Part shown: positions 44,080-53,191 of the stretch, one piece after another | Numbering within the stretch: the first letter of the stretch is position 1 | How the letters are laid out: each line of letters opens with the position of its first letter | Translations under genes and position numbers: made by a program | Origin: WTAW01 sp964406575 | GTDB lineage: Bacteria > Acidobacteriota > Aminicenantia > Aminicenantales > Aminicenantaceae | DNA: 64,000 nucleotides | Direction of reading: 5' to 3' | Assembly (NCBI GenBank): GCA_964406575.1 | Contig: CAYOSH010000003.1 | Coordinates: forward strand, 115,429-179,428 | The notes under the pieces: generated by a model | Database searches by the model: none | Seen by the model: only the letters and a program-made list of their open reading frames with translations | What the model was told of the DNA's origin: nothing

Positions 44080-45288
44080 ATGGATAATCCCATCATCGAA
44101 AGAGCAAAGGAACACTTTGCTGAAATTCTCGAAGAGCAGCTCGCACGCATCGAACAAATGAAAGAACCCGTGGAATGGACCGATTATGCGCAACTTAAGC
44201 CCATCATTATCGGGATCATCGGAGGAGACGGCATAGGACCTTTTATCGCTGCCGAAGCTCGAAAAATTATGGAATTCCTACTCAAGGAGGAGATCGAAAG
44301 CGGAAAAATCGAGATCCGTGATATCGAGGGGCTCACTATCGAAAACCGGTCAGCCCGCAACAAGTCGATTCCGGATGATATCCTCGAAAAGATCAAGAAG
44401 TGCCATGTCACTCTCAAAGGCCCAACCACAACTCCCAGAAAAGGCGATCCTTGGCCCAACATCGAAAGCTGCAACGTCGCCATGCGCCGCTACCTAGATC
44501 TGTTCGCAAATGTGAGACCTGTTAGGGTGCCAAAGCTGGGCATCGACTGGATGTTTTTTCGGGAAAACACAGAAGGCGCTTATGTCTTGGGAAGCCGGGG
44601 CATCCAGGTCACAGAGGACCTCGCGATCGATTTTAAGGTCATCACAAAACAAGGAGCGGAACGGATAATCCGGCTGGCATTTGAATACGCAAAAAAGAAC
44701 AACATCAACAAGCTCACGATGGTGACAAAGGCCAACGTAATCAAGACCTCCGATGGATTATTCCTGGATACAGGATATCGTATAGCCAAAGAATACCCGG
44801 AGATTGAATGCGACGACTGGTACATCGACATCATGACCGCCAAGCTGATCGATGAAAAGCGGCGCAGACAGTTCAAAGTCATCGTCCTTCCCAACCTCTA
44901 CGGGGATATCCTGACCGACGAAGCTGCCGAGTTCCAAGGAGGTGTCGGGACTGCGGGAAGCGCCAACATCGGCAAACGCTATTCCATGTTTGAGGCCATC
45001 CATGGGTCTGCACCTCGTATGGTCAAGGAGGGGCGTGCTCAATACGCCGACCCTGGGAGTATGATCAAAGCTGCATCGTTGCTTATCAACCATCTCGGTT
45101 TCAGCGATCAGTTCAAAAAGCTGGAAATGGCCATCGACATCTGTGGAAATTTCGAGAAGAAAATAGCGATCACCGGACGCGATACGGGAGCAACAGGCGC
45201 GGAGTATGCCCAGTACCTCATGGAAACCATGACCGATCCCAAGCTGGAAGAGCGCTGGAAATCGTACGCAGACCAAGAACAAAGATAA
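44080..45288 (+). CDS. icd: Isocitrate/isopropylmalate dehydrogenase family protein, probable isocitrate dehydrogenase
   Basis: 402 residues. N-terminal IIGIIGGDGIGPFIAAEA, the substrate loop ESCNVAMRRYLDLFANVRPVR (the S/N/R/R arrangement of isocitrate dehydrogenases), FRENTEGAYVLG, the metal-binding NLYGDILTDEAAEFQGGVG, and the cofactor region FEAIHGSAPRM. Its place between aconitase and malate dehydrogenase supports the isocitrate assignment. NAD versus NADP preference is not determinable by eye. A hairpin (45293-45319) follows without a T-run. Confidence 0.9.
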   Translation: MDNPIIERAKEHFAEILEEQLARIEQMKEPVEWTDYAQLKPIIIGIIGGDGIGPFIAAEARKIMEFLLKEEIESGKIEIRDIEGLTIENRSARNKSIPDDILEKIKKCHVTLKGPTTTPRKGDPWPNIESCNVAMRRYLDLFANVRPVRVPKLGIDWMFFRENTEGAYVLGSRGIQVTEDLAIDFKVITKQGAERIIRLAFEYAKKNNINKLTMVTKANVIKTSDGLFLDTGYRIAKEYPEIECDDWYIDIMTAKLIDEKRRRQFKVIVLPNLYGDILTDEAAEFQGGVGTAGSANIGKRYSMFEAIHGSAPRMVKEGRAQYADPGSMIKAASLLINHLGFSDQFKKLEMAIDICGNFEKKIAITGRDTGATGAEYAQYLMETMTDPKLEERWKSYADQEQR

Positions 45289-45292
45289 ATCT

Positions 45293-45319
45293 CTTCCCAT
45301 CCGCAAAAAGGATCGGAAG
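45293..45319. other. Stem-loop between isocitrate DH and malate DH
   Basis: CTTCCCATCC (45293-45302) pairs with GGATCGGAAG (45310-45319) with one mismatch and a 7-nt A-rich loop. No T-run follows, so it is not a classical terminator; it could stabilise or attenuate the upstream mRNA. Confidence 0.35.
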
Positions 45320-45382
45320 CGACAAGAGTGGATGTGATTTACGTATCCGGAAGCATTTTACCCGAAAATTCCGGAAAAAGTT

Positions 45383-45388
45383 TATAAT
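45383..45388 (+). promoter_or_regulatory. Possible -10 box of malate dehydrogenase
   Basis: TATAAT 24 nt before ATG 45413, with AGGAGG between them. No convincing -35 at the right distance. Confidence 0.35.
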
Positions 45389-45412
45389 ATTAAGTTCATA
45401 AAGGAGGTTAGT

Positions 45413-46354
45413 ATGAGAAAAAAAATCGCACTCATCGGCGGAGGCCAGATCGGTCAGATCCTCGCCATGCTCGCTGCCCAGAAAGAGATGGGAGACATTG
45501 TCGTCCTGGATATTCCAGACTATGTCAATCCTGTCAAGGGTAAAGCATTGGACCTAATGGAAATGGCTCCCCACGGCAACTACGACGCAAACATCACTGG
45601 CACCTCGGACTACAAAGACATCCAAGGATCTGACGTGATCATCATCACTGCAGGAAAACCCCGCCAAGCAGGTATGACACGGGAAGATCTTCTCAACACC
45701 AACATCAATATCATCTCTGAAGTGGCCAAGGGTGTCAAAGAGAACGCACCCGGTGCCTTCTGCATCGTCCTCACCAATCCTCTTGACGCTATGGTCTACA
45801 CATTTCACAAGATCACGGGTTTCCCCAAAAACCACGTCATCGGAATGGCCGGCACGCTGGACACTGCACGTTACAGAGCGTTTCTCTCCATGGAGATGGG
45901 CGTGTCTGTGACTGACATCGCCGGCACTGTGCTCGGCGGCCATGGCCCAACAATGGTACCGCTACCCCGGTTGACCACAGTGGGTGGTGTTCCCCTGACT
46001 GAGATTGCCGACCAAGACCTCATCGACCGAGTTGTCGACAGGACCCGAAAAGCGGGAACGGAAATCGTCACCCTTTTCGGAAAGGGATCAGCTTTCTTCA
46101 GCCCGGCATGGAGTGCCATCGTCATCGCTGAGTCTTACCTCAAGGACAAACGGCGCGTTCTTCCCTGTGCAGCTCTCTGTGAAGGCGAATATGGGATCAA
46201 CGGTCTATTCATCGGCGTGCCCTGTCTCATCACCGGAAAGGGGATGGAGAAGATTTTCGAAATCGCACTCACTGATGATGAGAAAGCCATGCTCGAAACC
46301 ACAAAGGCTGCCGTCCAGAAGACTGTCAATGAATGTGACGCACAGATATCCTGA
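45413..46354 (+). CDS. mdh: Malate dehydrogenase (LDH-like)
   Basis: 313-residue NAD-dependent malate dehydrogenase. Rossmann motif ALIGGGQIGQIL, substrate arginines in GKPRQAGMTREDLL (Arg-82/Arg-88 type, as in MDH rather than LDH), NPLDAMVY, the catalytic His in LGGHGPTMVPL, and EYGINGLFIGVP near the end. A strong AAGGAGG ribosome site precedes the ATG. It is followed by fumarase beta. Confidence 0.95.
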   Translation: MRKKIALIGGGQIGQILAMLAAQKEMGDIVVLDIPDYVNPVKGKALDLMEMAPHGNYDANITGTSDYKDIQGSDVIIITAGKPRQAGMTREDLLNTNINIISEVAKGVKENAPGAFCIVLTNPLDAMVYTFHKITGFPKNHVIGMAGTLDTARYRAFLSMEMGVSVTDIAGTVLGGHGPTMVPLPRLTTVGGVPLTEIADQDLIDRVVDRTRKAGTEIVTLFGKGSAFFSPAWSAIVIAESYLKDKRRVLPCAALCEGEYGINGLFIGVPCLITGKGMEKIFEIALTDDEKAMLETTKAAVQKTVNECDAQIS

Positions 46355-46389
46355 TATTTGCACACTTCAAGAACAAGAAAAATAGAGAC

Positions 46390-46941
46390 ATGGCAGAACA
46401 CAGAATTACAACACCGGTTTCTGACGAAGTCATAGAGAAGCTCAGGACAGGCGACAGAGTGTACATCACAGGTTCCCTTTTTACCGGAAGAGACTCTGCA
46501 CATAAAAAATTGATCGACCTTGTGAAAGAGGGAAAAGAACTCCCCATAGACATCAAAGGCCAAATCATTTACTATGTGGGCCCAACCCCCGCACGTCCTG
46601 GAAAACCCATCGGATCCGCAGGGCCTACGACAAGCTACCGGATGGATTCTTATGCCCCCACCCTACACAAGCTCGGGCTCAAAGGGACTATCGGAAAAGG
46701 TGCGCGGAACAAAGAGGTCAAAGAATCCCTGAAGAAATACAAGGGCGTTTATCTGGCAGCTGTCGGAGGAGCGGGAGCACTTATTTCCAAGAGTATCGTC
46801 AGTGCTGAAGTCATTGCCTACCCTGAACTCGGACCCGAAGCGATACGAAAAATTGAAGTGGAAGATTTTCCCTGTATCGTGATCAATGACATGTATGGAG
46901 GAGACCTCTACGAGGAAGGGAAAAAACAGTACCAGAAGTAG
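46390..46941 (+). CDS. Class I fumarate hydratase, beta (C-terminal) subunit
   Basis: 183 residues corresponding to the swivel/beta subunit of two-subunit class I fumarase (or tartrate dehydratase beta). Motifs: KLRTGDRVYITGSLFTGRDSAHKK, YYVGPTPARPGKPIGSAGPTTSYRMD, and TIGKGARNKEV. The alpha subunit with the iron-sulfur site is not next to it and not in the window, so the active enzyme needs a gene elsewhere. Context with mdh and sucCD favours fumarase. Confidence 0.88.
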   Translation: MAEHRITTPVSDEVIEKLRTGDRVYITGSLFTGRDSAHKKLIDLVKEGKELPIDIKGQIIYYVGPTPARPGKPIGSAGPTTSYRMDSYAPTLHKLGLKGTIGKGARNKEVKESLKKYKGVYLAAVGGAGALISKSIVSAEVIAYPELGPEAIRKIEVEDFPCIVINDMYGGDLYEEGKKQYQK

Positions 46942-47023
46942 AACGGGAAGAATTCCAAAATACAGAGCTCATAATTCGGAAGAAAACACCGGGATATTCA
47001 GAGGTCAGAAAGGGATCAGTATT

Positions 47024-47072
47024 CGGATTCTACGAAGAGGATGGTTGTTGCAAATCCTCTTCCTGAATTCCG
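47024..47072. other. Long stem-loop between fumarase beta and sucC
   Basis: GAAGAGGAT (47034-47042) pairs perfectly with ATCCTCTTC (47054-47062) around an 11-nt loop, and an outer bulged stem pairs CGGATTC (47024-47030) with GAATTCCG (47065-47072). No T-run. It fills the 176-bp gap and could be an mRNA processing or stability element. Confidence 0.4.
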
Positions 47073-47117
47073 GATGTAGACTTCTGCGTTGCCAAATCCA
47101 CTAAAAGGAATCTATCG

Positions 47118-48278
47118 ATGAAAATTCACGAGTATCAAGCCAAAAGCATTCTGAGCCAATTCGAGGTTCGGATCCCGCGGGGCGAAGTGGCTGAAACCCC
47201 AGAAAAAGCATATGAGATTGCTAAAGAAATTGGGCCCAAGGTTGTTGTCAAAGCACAAATTCATGCCGGAGGAAGGGGGAAAGGCGGCGGTGTCAAGCTG
47301 GCCCATAGCCCTGAAGAAGCACGAGAGAGAGCCCGAGAGATCATCGGGATGAACCTCGTTACCCATCAAACAGGACCGGAAGGCAAACATGTTAAAAGAG
47401 TTCTCGTCGAGGAAGCCCTGGCCATTGCGAGAGAGCTGTATATCGGAATCGTAATTGACCGTGCTAAAGAAGCACCCGTGGTGATGGCCTCGTCTGAGGG
47501 GGGAATGGAGATCGAAAAAGTTGCGGCTGAGACGCCGAGTCTTATCTTCAAGGAATACATCAACCCGGCCACAGGTTTTATGCCTTTTCAAGCGCGAAAA
47601 ATCGCTTTCCAGCTGGGCCTTGAGGGAGAAACGTTCAAACAGGCTGTTAAATTCATCATGGCCCTTTATAAGGCGTTTGAATCCACGGATGCATCCCTCG
47701 CAGAGATCAATCCCCTCCTCGTCACAGAACAAGGAGATGTGCTCGCTCTCGACGCCAAAATGAATTTTGATGACAATGCCCTCGTTCGACACCCCGATAT
47801 CAAAGCGATGAGAGACCTCGACGAGGAGGAACCTCTGGAAGTAGAGGCCTCCAAATTCGGCCTCAATTACATCAAACTCGATGGAAACGTTGGATGTATG
47901 GTCAATGGCGCAGGCTTGGCCATGGCAACCATGGACATCATCATGTACTCTGGAGGGATGCCGGCAAATTTTCTAGATGTAGGGGGCGGGGTCTCGGAAG
48001 AGGCTGTGAAAAATGCATTCAAGATCCTCATTTCCGACAAGGATGTTAAAGCGGCTTTGATTAACATTTTTGGCGGTATTGTCCGCTGCGACCTCGTCGC
48101 GAACGGCATTGTCAATGCGGCAAAAGAATTGGAACTCAAAATACCGATGGTTATCCGCCTCGAAGGCACAAATGTAGAGCAGGGAAAAAAGATCCTGGAA
48201 GAGTCCGGACTTGCCTTTCAATCAGCCTCTAGCATGAAAGAAGCGGCTGAAAAAGTCGTGCCTCTAGCTAGGCAATAG
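47118..48278 (+). CDS. sucC: Succinyl-CoA synthetase beta subunit
   Basis: 386-residue ATP-grasp subunit of succinyl-CoA ligase. N-terminal MKIHEYQAKSILSQFEVRIPRGEVA, KAQIHAGGRGKGGGVKLA, then EINPLLVTEQGDVLALDAKMNFDDNA and the C-terminal VNIFGG-type segment LINIFGGIVRCDLVANGIV. Makes ATP or GTP from succinyl-CoA. sucD begins 14 bp downstream. Confidence 0.96.
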   Translation: MKIHEYQAKSILSQFEVRIPRGEVAETPEKAYEIAKEIGPKVVVKAQIHAGGRGKGGGVKLAHSPEEARERAREIIGMNLVTHQTGPEGKHVKRVLVEEALAIARELYIGIVIDRAKEAPVVMASSEGGMEIEKVAAETPSLIFKEYINPATGFMPFQARKIAFQLGLEGETFKQAVKFIMALYKAFESTDASLAEINPLLVTEQGDVLALDAKMNFDDNALVRHPDIKAMRDLDEEEPLEVEASKFGLNYIKLDGNVGCMVNGAGLAMATMDIIMYSGGMPANFLDVGGGVSEEAVKNAFKILISDKDVKAALINIFGGIVRCDLVANGIVNAAKELELKIPMVIRLEGTNVEQGKKILEESGLAFQSASSMKEAAEKVVPLARQ

Positions 48279-48292
48279 GAAAGGAGCTGAAG

Positions 48293-49162
48293 ATGAGCAT
48301 ATTAGTCGATGAAAACACAAGAGTCGTCGTTCAAGGAATCACAGGAGGAGAAGGAACATTCCATACAGAGAGAATGTTGGAGTACGGAACAAAAATCGTA
48401 GCAGGCATGACACCAGGCAAAGGCGGAAAAACACATCTGGGCGTGCCCGTTTACAATACGGTCGCCGATGCTGTCGCCAAAGAGGGCGCAAATGCTGCGG
48501 CCATTTTTGTTCCTCCCCTATTTGCGGCAGATGCTATCATGGAGGCTGCCGATTCGGGCGTTGGCCTGGTGGTGTGCATCACCGAAGGACTCCCAACTTT
48601 TGATATGATCAAGGTCAAACAACTCCTAAAAGATAAAGACTGTCATTTGATCGGTCCGAACACGCCAGGGATCATATCTCCTGGAAAATGTAAAATCGGG
48701 ATCATGCCGGGTCACATCCATACCCCCGGCTCGATCGGGATCATCTCGCGCTCAGGGACTCTTACCTATGAGGCTGTCCAACAGGTATCGCTGCAAGGGT
48801 ACGGCCAATCCACAGCTATCGGGATCGGTGGCGACCCGATAGTAGGATTAAAGTTTATCGAACTCTTGCAGATGTTCAAGGATGACAAAGACACAGAGGC
48901 CGTAGTCCTTATCGGCGAGATCGGCGGAACAGCGGAAGAGGAAGCCGCAGGATATATCCAAAAAAAATTCCCCAAACCTGTTGTGAGCTTTATCGCTGGC
49001 CAAACTGCGCCACCAGGCAGGCGTATGGGACATGCCGGCGCGATCATTGCAGGAGGCAAAGGAACAGCCATAGAGAAAATGGAAGCTCTTGAGGCTGCCG
49101 GCGTGTTTGTGGCCAAAAGCCCCGCAGAAATGGGCGCCAAAGTCAAGGAAGCTTTATCCTGA
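48293..49162 (+). CDS. sucD: Succinyl-CoA synthetase alpha subunit
   Basis: 289-residue CoA-binding subunit with the phosphohistidine loop GRRMGHAGAIIAGGKGTA near residue 244. Also VVQGITGGEGTFHTERM, GPNTPGIISPGKCKIGIMPG and SRSGTLTYEAVQQ. AAAGGAG precedes ATG 48293. Last gene of the TCA block, convergent with the M14 peptidase gene 9 bp away. Confidence 0.96.
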   Translation: MSILVDENTRVVVQGITGGEGTFHTERMLEYGTKIVAGMTPGKGGKTHLGVPVYNTVADAVAKEGANAAAIFVPPLFAADAIMEAADSGVGLVVCITEGLPTFDMIKVKQLLKDKDCHLIGPNTPGIISPGKCKIGIMPGHIHTPGSIGIISRSGTLTYEAVQQVSLQGYGQSTAIGIGGDPIVGLKFIELLQMFKDDKDTEAVVLIGEIGGTAEEEAAGYIQKKFPKPVVSFIAGQTAPPGRRMGHAGAIIAGGKGTAIEKMEALEAAGVFVAKSPAEMGAKVKEALS

Positions 49163-49171
49163 CAGCTCCGG

Positions 49172-50878
49172 CTAGCGTTTCCAGTTCTTATAAGGGATGA
49201 GCGGCAATTGCTGTTTTTTCGTTACTCTGAAAATGTCGTAGATGCCGTCCTTTTCGGGAACAAGGTTGAATTTCCAGTAGCGGATGAATCCGTATTGAGA
49301 CTGTGGTTCGAGTAAACAGGAGATCAGGTTAGCCCCTGGCTGGGAACAGGAGACATATGCGTCTCCCTTTTTCACGATGGTTTCGTGTTCTTTAATTGTC
49401 ACATCGATCTTCATGGGAGGCAAGTAATCGTATTCGGCTGGAATTATCTCGCCCACCAGATACGATTCGATCAGGAGACACACATCATTCGTAAATATTT
49501 CGACCTTGATCCCATGACGGAGAAGCGTTTCCAACACATCCCGGTGTTCGGCAAGTATGATATAGCCTAAAGGACGACTCACGCTGATCACAGGCTCCAC
49601 ATCCGGGAACCAGTTTTTCACAACCTCCTTCACGACCTTATCTTCACTGGGATAGGGATAACGGTCGAGATCTGATACGGTCACCGTATCGCCAGCCCTC
49701 TTATCCACTTTCAGGATTCCACGTATCGGGCTCTGCACTCGCTCAAATTTTTTTATGGTCAAAGTCTGCGCTTGGGGATTCCTCGCATACCTCATCCGCA
49801 GATGGACGAGGTTTTGCTCCGAAAAATCGATCGCTTTTCTTGCAAGTTCCCCTCGAAGGTCATGGACTAAGGTTCCGATCTTTTCCCCATGCAAAGCGAC
49901 ACTTTCGGCAAGGAACCGGAGTCCGAAGTACTGCCACTGTGTTCTTTCTTTGAGAGTTGCGATATCATGCCGGGAAGCGCACTCCTGGATAAAGGAGAGT
50001 GTTTCATAAATGCCCGGGCTGTTCCGACCATCATTGAGATCAGTCGTGCTGTAGCGCTTCATCTCCTCTCTTCCCGCCAAATCTTCTGATCGGTAGGTCA
50101 CACCCGCTGAAGAGTCAATGCCCATCTCCTGCGTGACCAAGTATTCATGAAAACTGATGTTTTTTTTATCGAGTTTAGTTTTCACTTCGGATAGGATCGT
50201 CTCTCGTGAGAATTCCTGGAGCGATGGAGAAATGTTGACATTGGACACACACCCGATGGAGACTCTATAAAAATCATCCCCTTTCTCATGAATATCCAGG
50301 GTGACTTCCGGCATCCAGAGATAAAAAACGCGGTTGATCGCCTCTGTCTCTGGAGTTTCTAATTTCACGTGATCGCGGTTCAGGTCCAAGCCCTGCTCAT
50401 TGCGGCGCTGGTCGAACCAATTGCCATAGGGGTTGGATTGTGGCAATATCAGAAAATTGACCTTCTTGAGAAGAGGCTTCAGGTCTCCTATGGCTAAATC
50501 CTTGATTAGCCACAGTGCAGCCTCTTTAGCTGACTGTTCGTTTCCATGTTTAGCGGCCACAAGATAAAATGTAGGTTTTTCTCGGTTGAGTTTTTGAGGG
50601 CAATCCGCCCCCTCTTCTGTGAGAACACACAGATAGAGGTCCTTCGCCCCATATTCTTCCGTCCCCAGGGATCTCCCGACAATTTGGACTGTCAATTCTT
50701 CAGAGAGAAAATCGAGGTGGCTCAAAAATCGGCTGATCTCCTCATACTGGCTGTACTGACTGTAGTTCGCTGCTTCTGCAGGTGTTTTGACAATGGTTTC
50801 GGGATGAGCCACTCCAGTAAAAAGCCCAATCACCACACACAGAAATACCGCTGAGATTGTATGATTTTTTCTTAGCAT
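49172..50878 (-). CDS. Exported M14-family zinc carboxypeptidase-like protein
   Basis: 568 residues from ATG 50878, chosen because it starts a signal peptide (MLRKNHTISAVFLCVVIGLFTG) and has GGGAGGT upstream; the longer open frame runs into the preceding gene. The M14 domain shows AAKHGNEQSAKEAALWL (HxxE zinc ligands), NPYGNWFDQRRNEQGLDLNRD, and the third ligand in VTLDIHEKGDD. The C-terminal ~200 residues form a separate region of unknown role. Probably cleaves peptides or wall fragments outside the cytoplasm. Part of a minus-strand operon with the beta-lactamase-like and ChaN-like genes. Confidence 0.82.
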   Translation of the reverse strand: MLRKNHTISAVFLCVVIGLFTGVAHPETIVKTPAEAANYSQYSQYEEISRFLSHLDFLSEELTVQIVGRSLGTEEYGAKDLYLCVLTEEGADCPQKLNREKPTFYLVAAKHGNEQSAKEAALWLIKDLAIGDLKPLLKKVNFLILPQSNPYGNWFDQRRNEQGLDLNRDHVKLETPETEAINRVFYLWMPEVTLDIHEKGDDFYRVSIGCVSNVNISPSLQEFSRETILSEVKTKLDKKNISFHEYLVTQEMGIDSSAGVTYRSEDLAGREEMKRYSTTDLNDGRNSPGIYETLSFIQECASRHDIATLKERTQWQYFGLRFLAESVALHGEKIGTLVHDLRGELARKAIDFSEQNLVHLRMRYARNPQAQTLTIKKFERVQSPIRGILKVDKRAGDTVTVSDLDRYPYPSEDKVVKEVVKNWFPDVEPVISVSRPLGYIILAEHRDVLETLLRHGIKVEIFTNDVCLLIESYLVGEIIPAEYDYLPPMKIDVTIKEHETIVKKGDAYVSCSQPGANLISCLLEPQSQYGFIRYWKFNLVPEKDGIYDIFRVTKKQQLPLIPYKNWKR

Positions 50879-50897
50879 GTCTACCTCCCTAAGAAAA

Positions 50898-51935
50898 TCA
50901 TGTATTTGACTTTGATGTAAAATAGAAATAGTCATACACGAATCGAGAGATCTGGGCGATGATCTCTTCCACATCTCCTGTATCCATCTCCATATCCTTT
51001 GTAAAAACAGTGATTGCCACATGCCCCAACCCATCAGGTAAAAAAATGATACCACTGTCATTGACAGTGCCCCCCAAAGTGCCCGTTTTATGGGCCACCT
51101 TAGTTCCCCGAGGAAGGTCTGCTTTGATCCTCCCCCCTCCTGTCTGGCATTCAAGCATCACTCCGATAATGGCGTCACAACTTTTTTCGTTGAGGATTTT
51201 TCTCAGGAAGATAAGCTCCAAGAGCCTGTTCATATCTCCCGGTGTACTCTGGTCCTTGAGTATGGTGCTGAATTTTTTTTGGGCCTCCTCGACAATTTCA
51301 GGATTCACTTCTCTTATTTTTCTGTAGTCTTTATAGATTTGGTCGGAAGAAAAACCGCGATATTCGTTCGGGTCCAATCCCAGGAAATCCATGATCAAAT
51401 GCTGACAGCTTCGGTTCACGGTTATTTTTTCAATCCCGTACTTTCTCAGACGCGCATTCACATTTTCCGCTCCCACTCTCGCCAGGAGAACATCGGCGGC
51501 TGAATTGTCGCTGATTTTCATCATCAAATTGATGAGATTCCGGATGGAAAGGGTGATGCCGGGAGCATCCAGGTCGGAAAGCATGCCACTTCCCATGTGT
51601 TGGTCTGATTGTTGAAGGTTGACCTCATCCTCAAGGCTCAAACTTCCCTCATTGACCCGTGCCATCACTTCGACCAAAACAGGAATTTTAAACACACTCG
51701 CCATGGGAAAATACATATCACCGTTGAGGGAAAATTCCTCGCCCGATTCCAGGTGTTTGACAGCCACGCCGACATTCCCTTCGACACCGTGGATCACGCC
51801 CTCGATCTGCCGTTCGAGTCTTTCGATCCCATTGGGTTTATCGGGTTTTTCTTCAGAAAAAAGGCGGGTTTGGCATCCTGCCAGAAAGAAAAAGAATATC
51901 AAGGCTACAACACTTATTTTAGATATTGATCGCAT
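50898..51935 (-). CDS. Class A beta-lactamase-like serine hydrolase lipoprotein lacking Glu166
   Basis: 345 residues with a lipoprotein signal (ISVVALIFFFFLAGCQ; lipobox LAGC). The serine-hydrolase motifs are present: SVFK in FPMASVFKIPV, SDN in KISDNSAADVLL, KTG in VAHKTGTLGG. Where class A enzymes have RxEPELN in the omega loop this protein reads NRSCQHLIMDF, so the deacylating Glu166 and Asn170 are missing; an insertion of about 35 residues follows. It may be a DD-peptidase-like enzyme rather than an antibiotic-hydrolysing one. A GGAGG site precedes ATG 51935, 14 bp after the ChaN-like gene. Confidence 0.8.
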   Translation of the reverse strand: MRSISKISVVALIFFFFLAGCQTRLFSEEKPDKPNGIERLERQIEGVIHGVEGNVGVAVKHLESGEEFSLNGDMYFPMASVFKIPVLVEVMARVNEGSLSLEDEVNLQQSDQHMGSGMLSDLDAPGITLSIRNLINLMMKISDNSAADVLLARVGAENVNARLRKYGIEKITVNRSCQHLIMDFLGLDPNEYRGFSSDQIYKDYRKIREVNPEIVEEAQKKFSTILKDQSTPGDMNRLLELIFLRKILNEKSCDAIIGVMLECQTGGGRIKADLPRGTKVAHKTGTLGGTVNDSGIIFLPDGLGHVAITVFTKDMEMDTGDVEEIIAQISRFVYDYFYFTSKSNT

Positions 51936-51949
51936 TTTTCCTCCAGATC

Positions 51950-53191
51950 TTAATTATCTTCTTTTTTCGGAGGGAGGAATCTAAGGGTCACCTCAAGCTC
52001 CTCGGCCTCGCGAAGCAGTTTAAAAGTCACTTCATCGTTCCATCGAAACTTTGCCAGATAAATCCTCAGTTCATTGATCTCAGTGAATGTCTTTGCGTCC
52101 ACAGAAAGGACAATATCGCCTTTAGCAAAATTCGCTCCTTGAGCGACACCATCGATGGGCTCTCTCTCAATAACAAGATTTGGCAGGCCATCAAACTTCT
52201 TGAATGCTAATCCTATGGAGGGAAAAGCAGGATGATCTTCCTCACGGAGGCCCCAAACATAATCGGAAAGGCTCCCCGAAACTTGAGTGATGCCCTTATC
52301 CTCTGGAATATCTATACAAATGACCGTTTTGAACGGGAGCCCGTTTTTTTCAAAAGCCCGTCCATTAATGCCAAGGTTGTAGAGAAGATGGCCTGAACCC
52401 GCCAGAACCACCATTCTCCTTCCACCCTTTTCGGAAGCCCGAGACGCGTAAAATGCCATGCTTTCATCCCAAGATGACTGAGCCCGGTAGAGTCCCTCGA
52501 ACATCATGTCCAAACCCTGCCCCTTCATCTGATGAGGAAGATCAGAACTTTCAAAAATCGTTCGGATGAGTGTGCGGTGCTCTTCGTGAGAGAGGTTTGG
52601 TTGCGGCACTAATTTTTTTTCATCTTCAGAAAGGGCATCCCATCCCTGCATCCTGATCTTGGTCACAAGATCTCTCGGGATATTCAAACCATATACAGGG
52701 ACCGCATTATCCTTCGCAAATGCGAATATTTTTTCATAATAGCCGAAGTTGAAATTCCAGGTCTCATACCATAATATTTCATGGATGAATTCTTCCTCTT
52801 TGAGTATCCCCAGATTCCATTTATTCAAGGCATTCTGAAGCGTGACAGGGATCATCTCCATCCCTATGGCCAAATTTTTGTCCCTTTCATAAAGAGCCTG
52901 GATAATCCTTAGCTGGATATCATGCATAGAAAGACTGTCATGGGTTTCTCCCACATACACAAAACGGCTCGATATCATGTCATCGATCATCCGAGAAAAA
53001 GCGACCTTTTGACCGCTTGAAAGGGCGAACAGTTTTTCCGGCGCAATAGAGACGACCTTTTCTTTGAGCTCTGGCTTGCCGATTTTCAGTCGAAGATATC
53101 TATCCTTATGCTTCTCAGCCATACCAAAGGCTGTAATCAACAGAAAAAGACAACACAACACCAGGCAGAGACGTTTATCGTTTTTTGTCAT
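51950..53191 (-). CDS. ChaN-like (Tiki-fold) exported protein with C-terminal PDZ domain
   Basis: 413 residues with a signal peptide (RLCLVLCCLFLLITAFGMA). The ChaN/haem-binding-like domain shows FVYVGETHDSLSMHDIQLRI (GExH), IGMEMIPVTLQNALN (GxEM), VPVYGLNIPRDLV and VLAGSGHLLYNLGI (GxGH). A C-terminal PDZ domain follows (GVAQGANFAKGDIVLSVDAKTFTEINELRIYL). The GxxH motifs match a putative metalloprotease/haem-binding family; the true activity is unknown. ATG 53191 has GAGGAGGG upstream. It overlaps the 3' end of the tautomerase remnant by 17 nt. Confidence 0.8.
   Translation of the reverse strand: MTKNDKRLCLVLCCLFLLITAFGMAEKHKDRYLRLKIGKPELKEKVVSIAPEKLFALSSGQKVAFSRMIDDMISSRFVYVGETHDSLSMHDIQLRIIQALYERDKNLAIGMEMIPVTLQNALNKWNLGILKEEEFIHEILWYETWNFNFGYYEKIFAFAKDNAVPVYGLNIPRDLVTKIRMQGWDALSEDEKKLVPQPNLSHEEHRTLIRTIFESSDLPHQMKGQGLDMMFEGLYRAQSSWDESMAFYASRASEKGGRRMVVLAGSGHLLYNLGINGRAFEKNGLPFKTVICIDIPEDKGITQVSGSLSDYVWGLREEDHPAFPSIGLAFKKFDGLPNLVIEREPIDGVAQGANFAKGDIVLSVDAKTFTEINELRIYLAKFRWNDEVTFKLLREAEELEVTLRFLPPKKEDN

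Noticed and set aside
50879..51154. N-terminal extension of the M14 peptidase frame
   Set aside because: It overlaps the beta-lactamase-like gene; the signal peptide and ribosome site mark ATG 50878 as the start.
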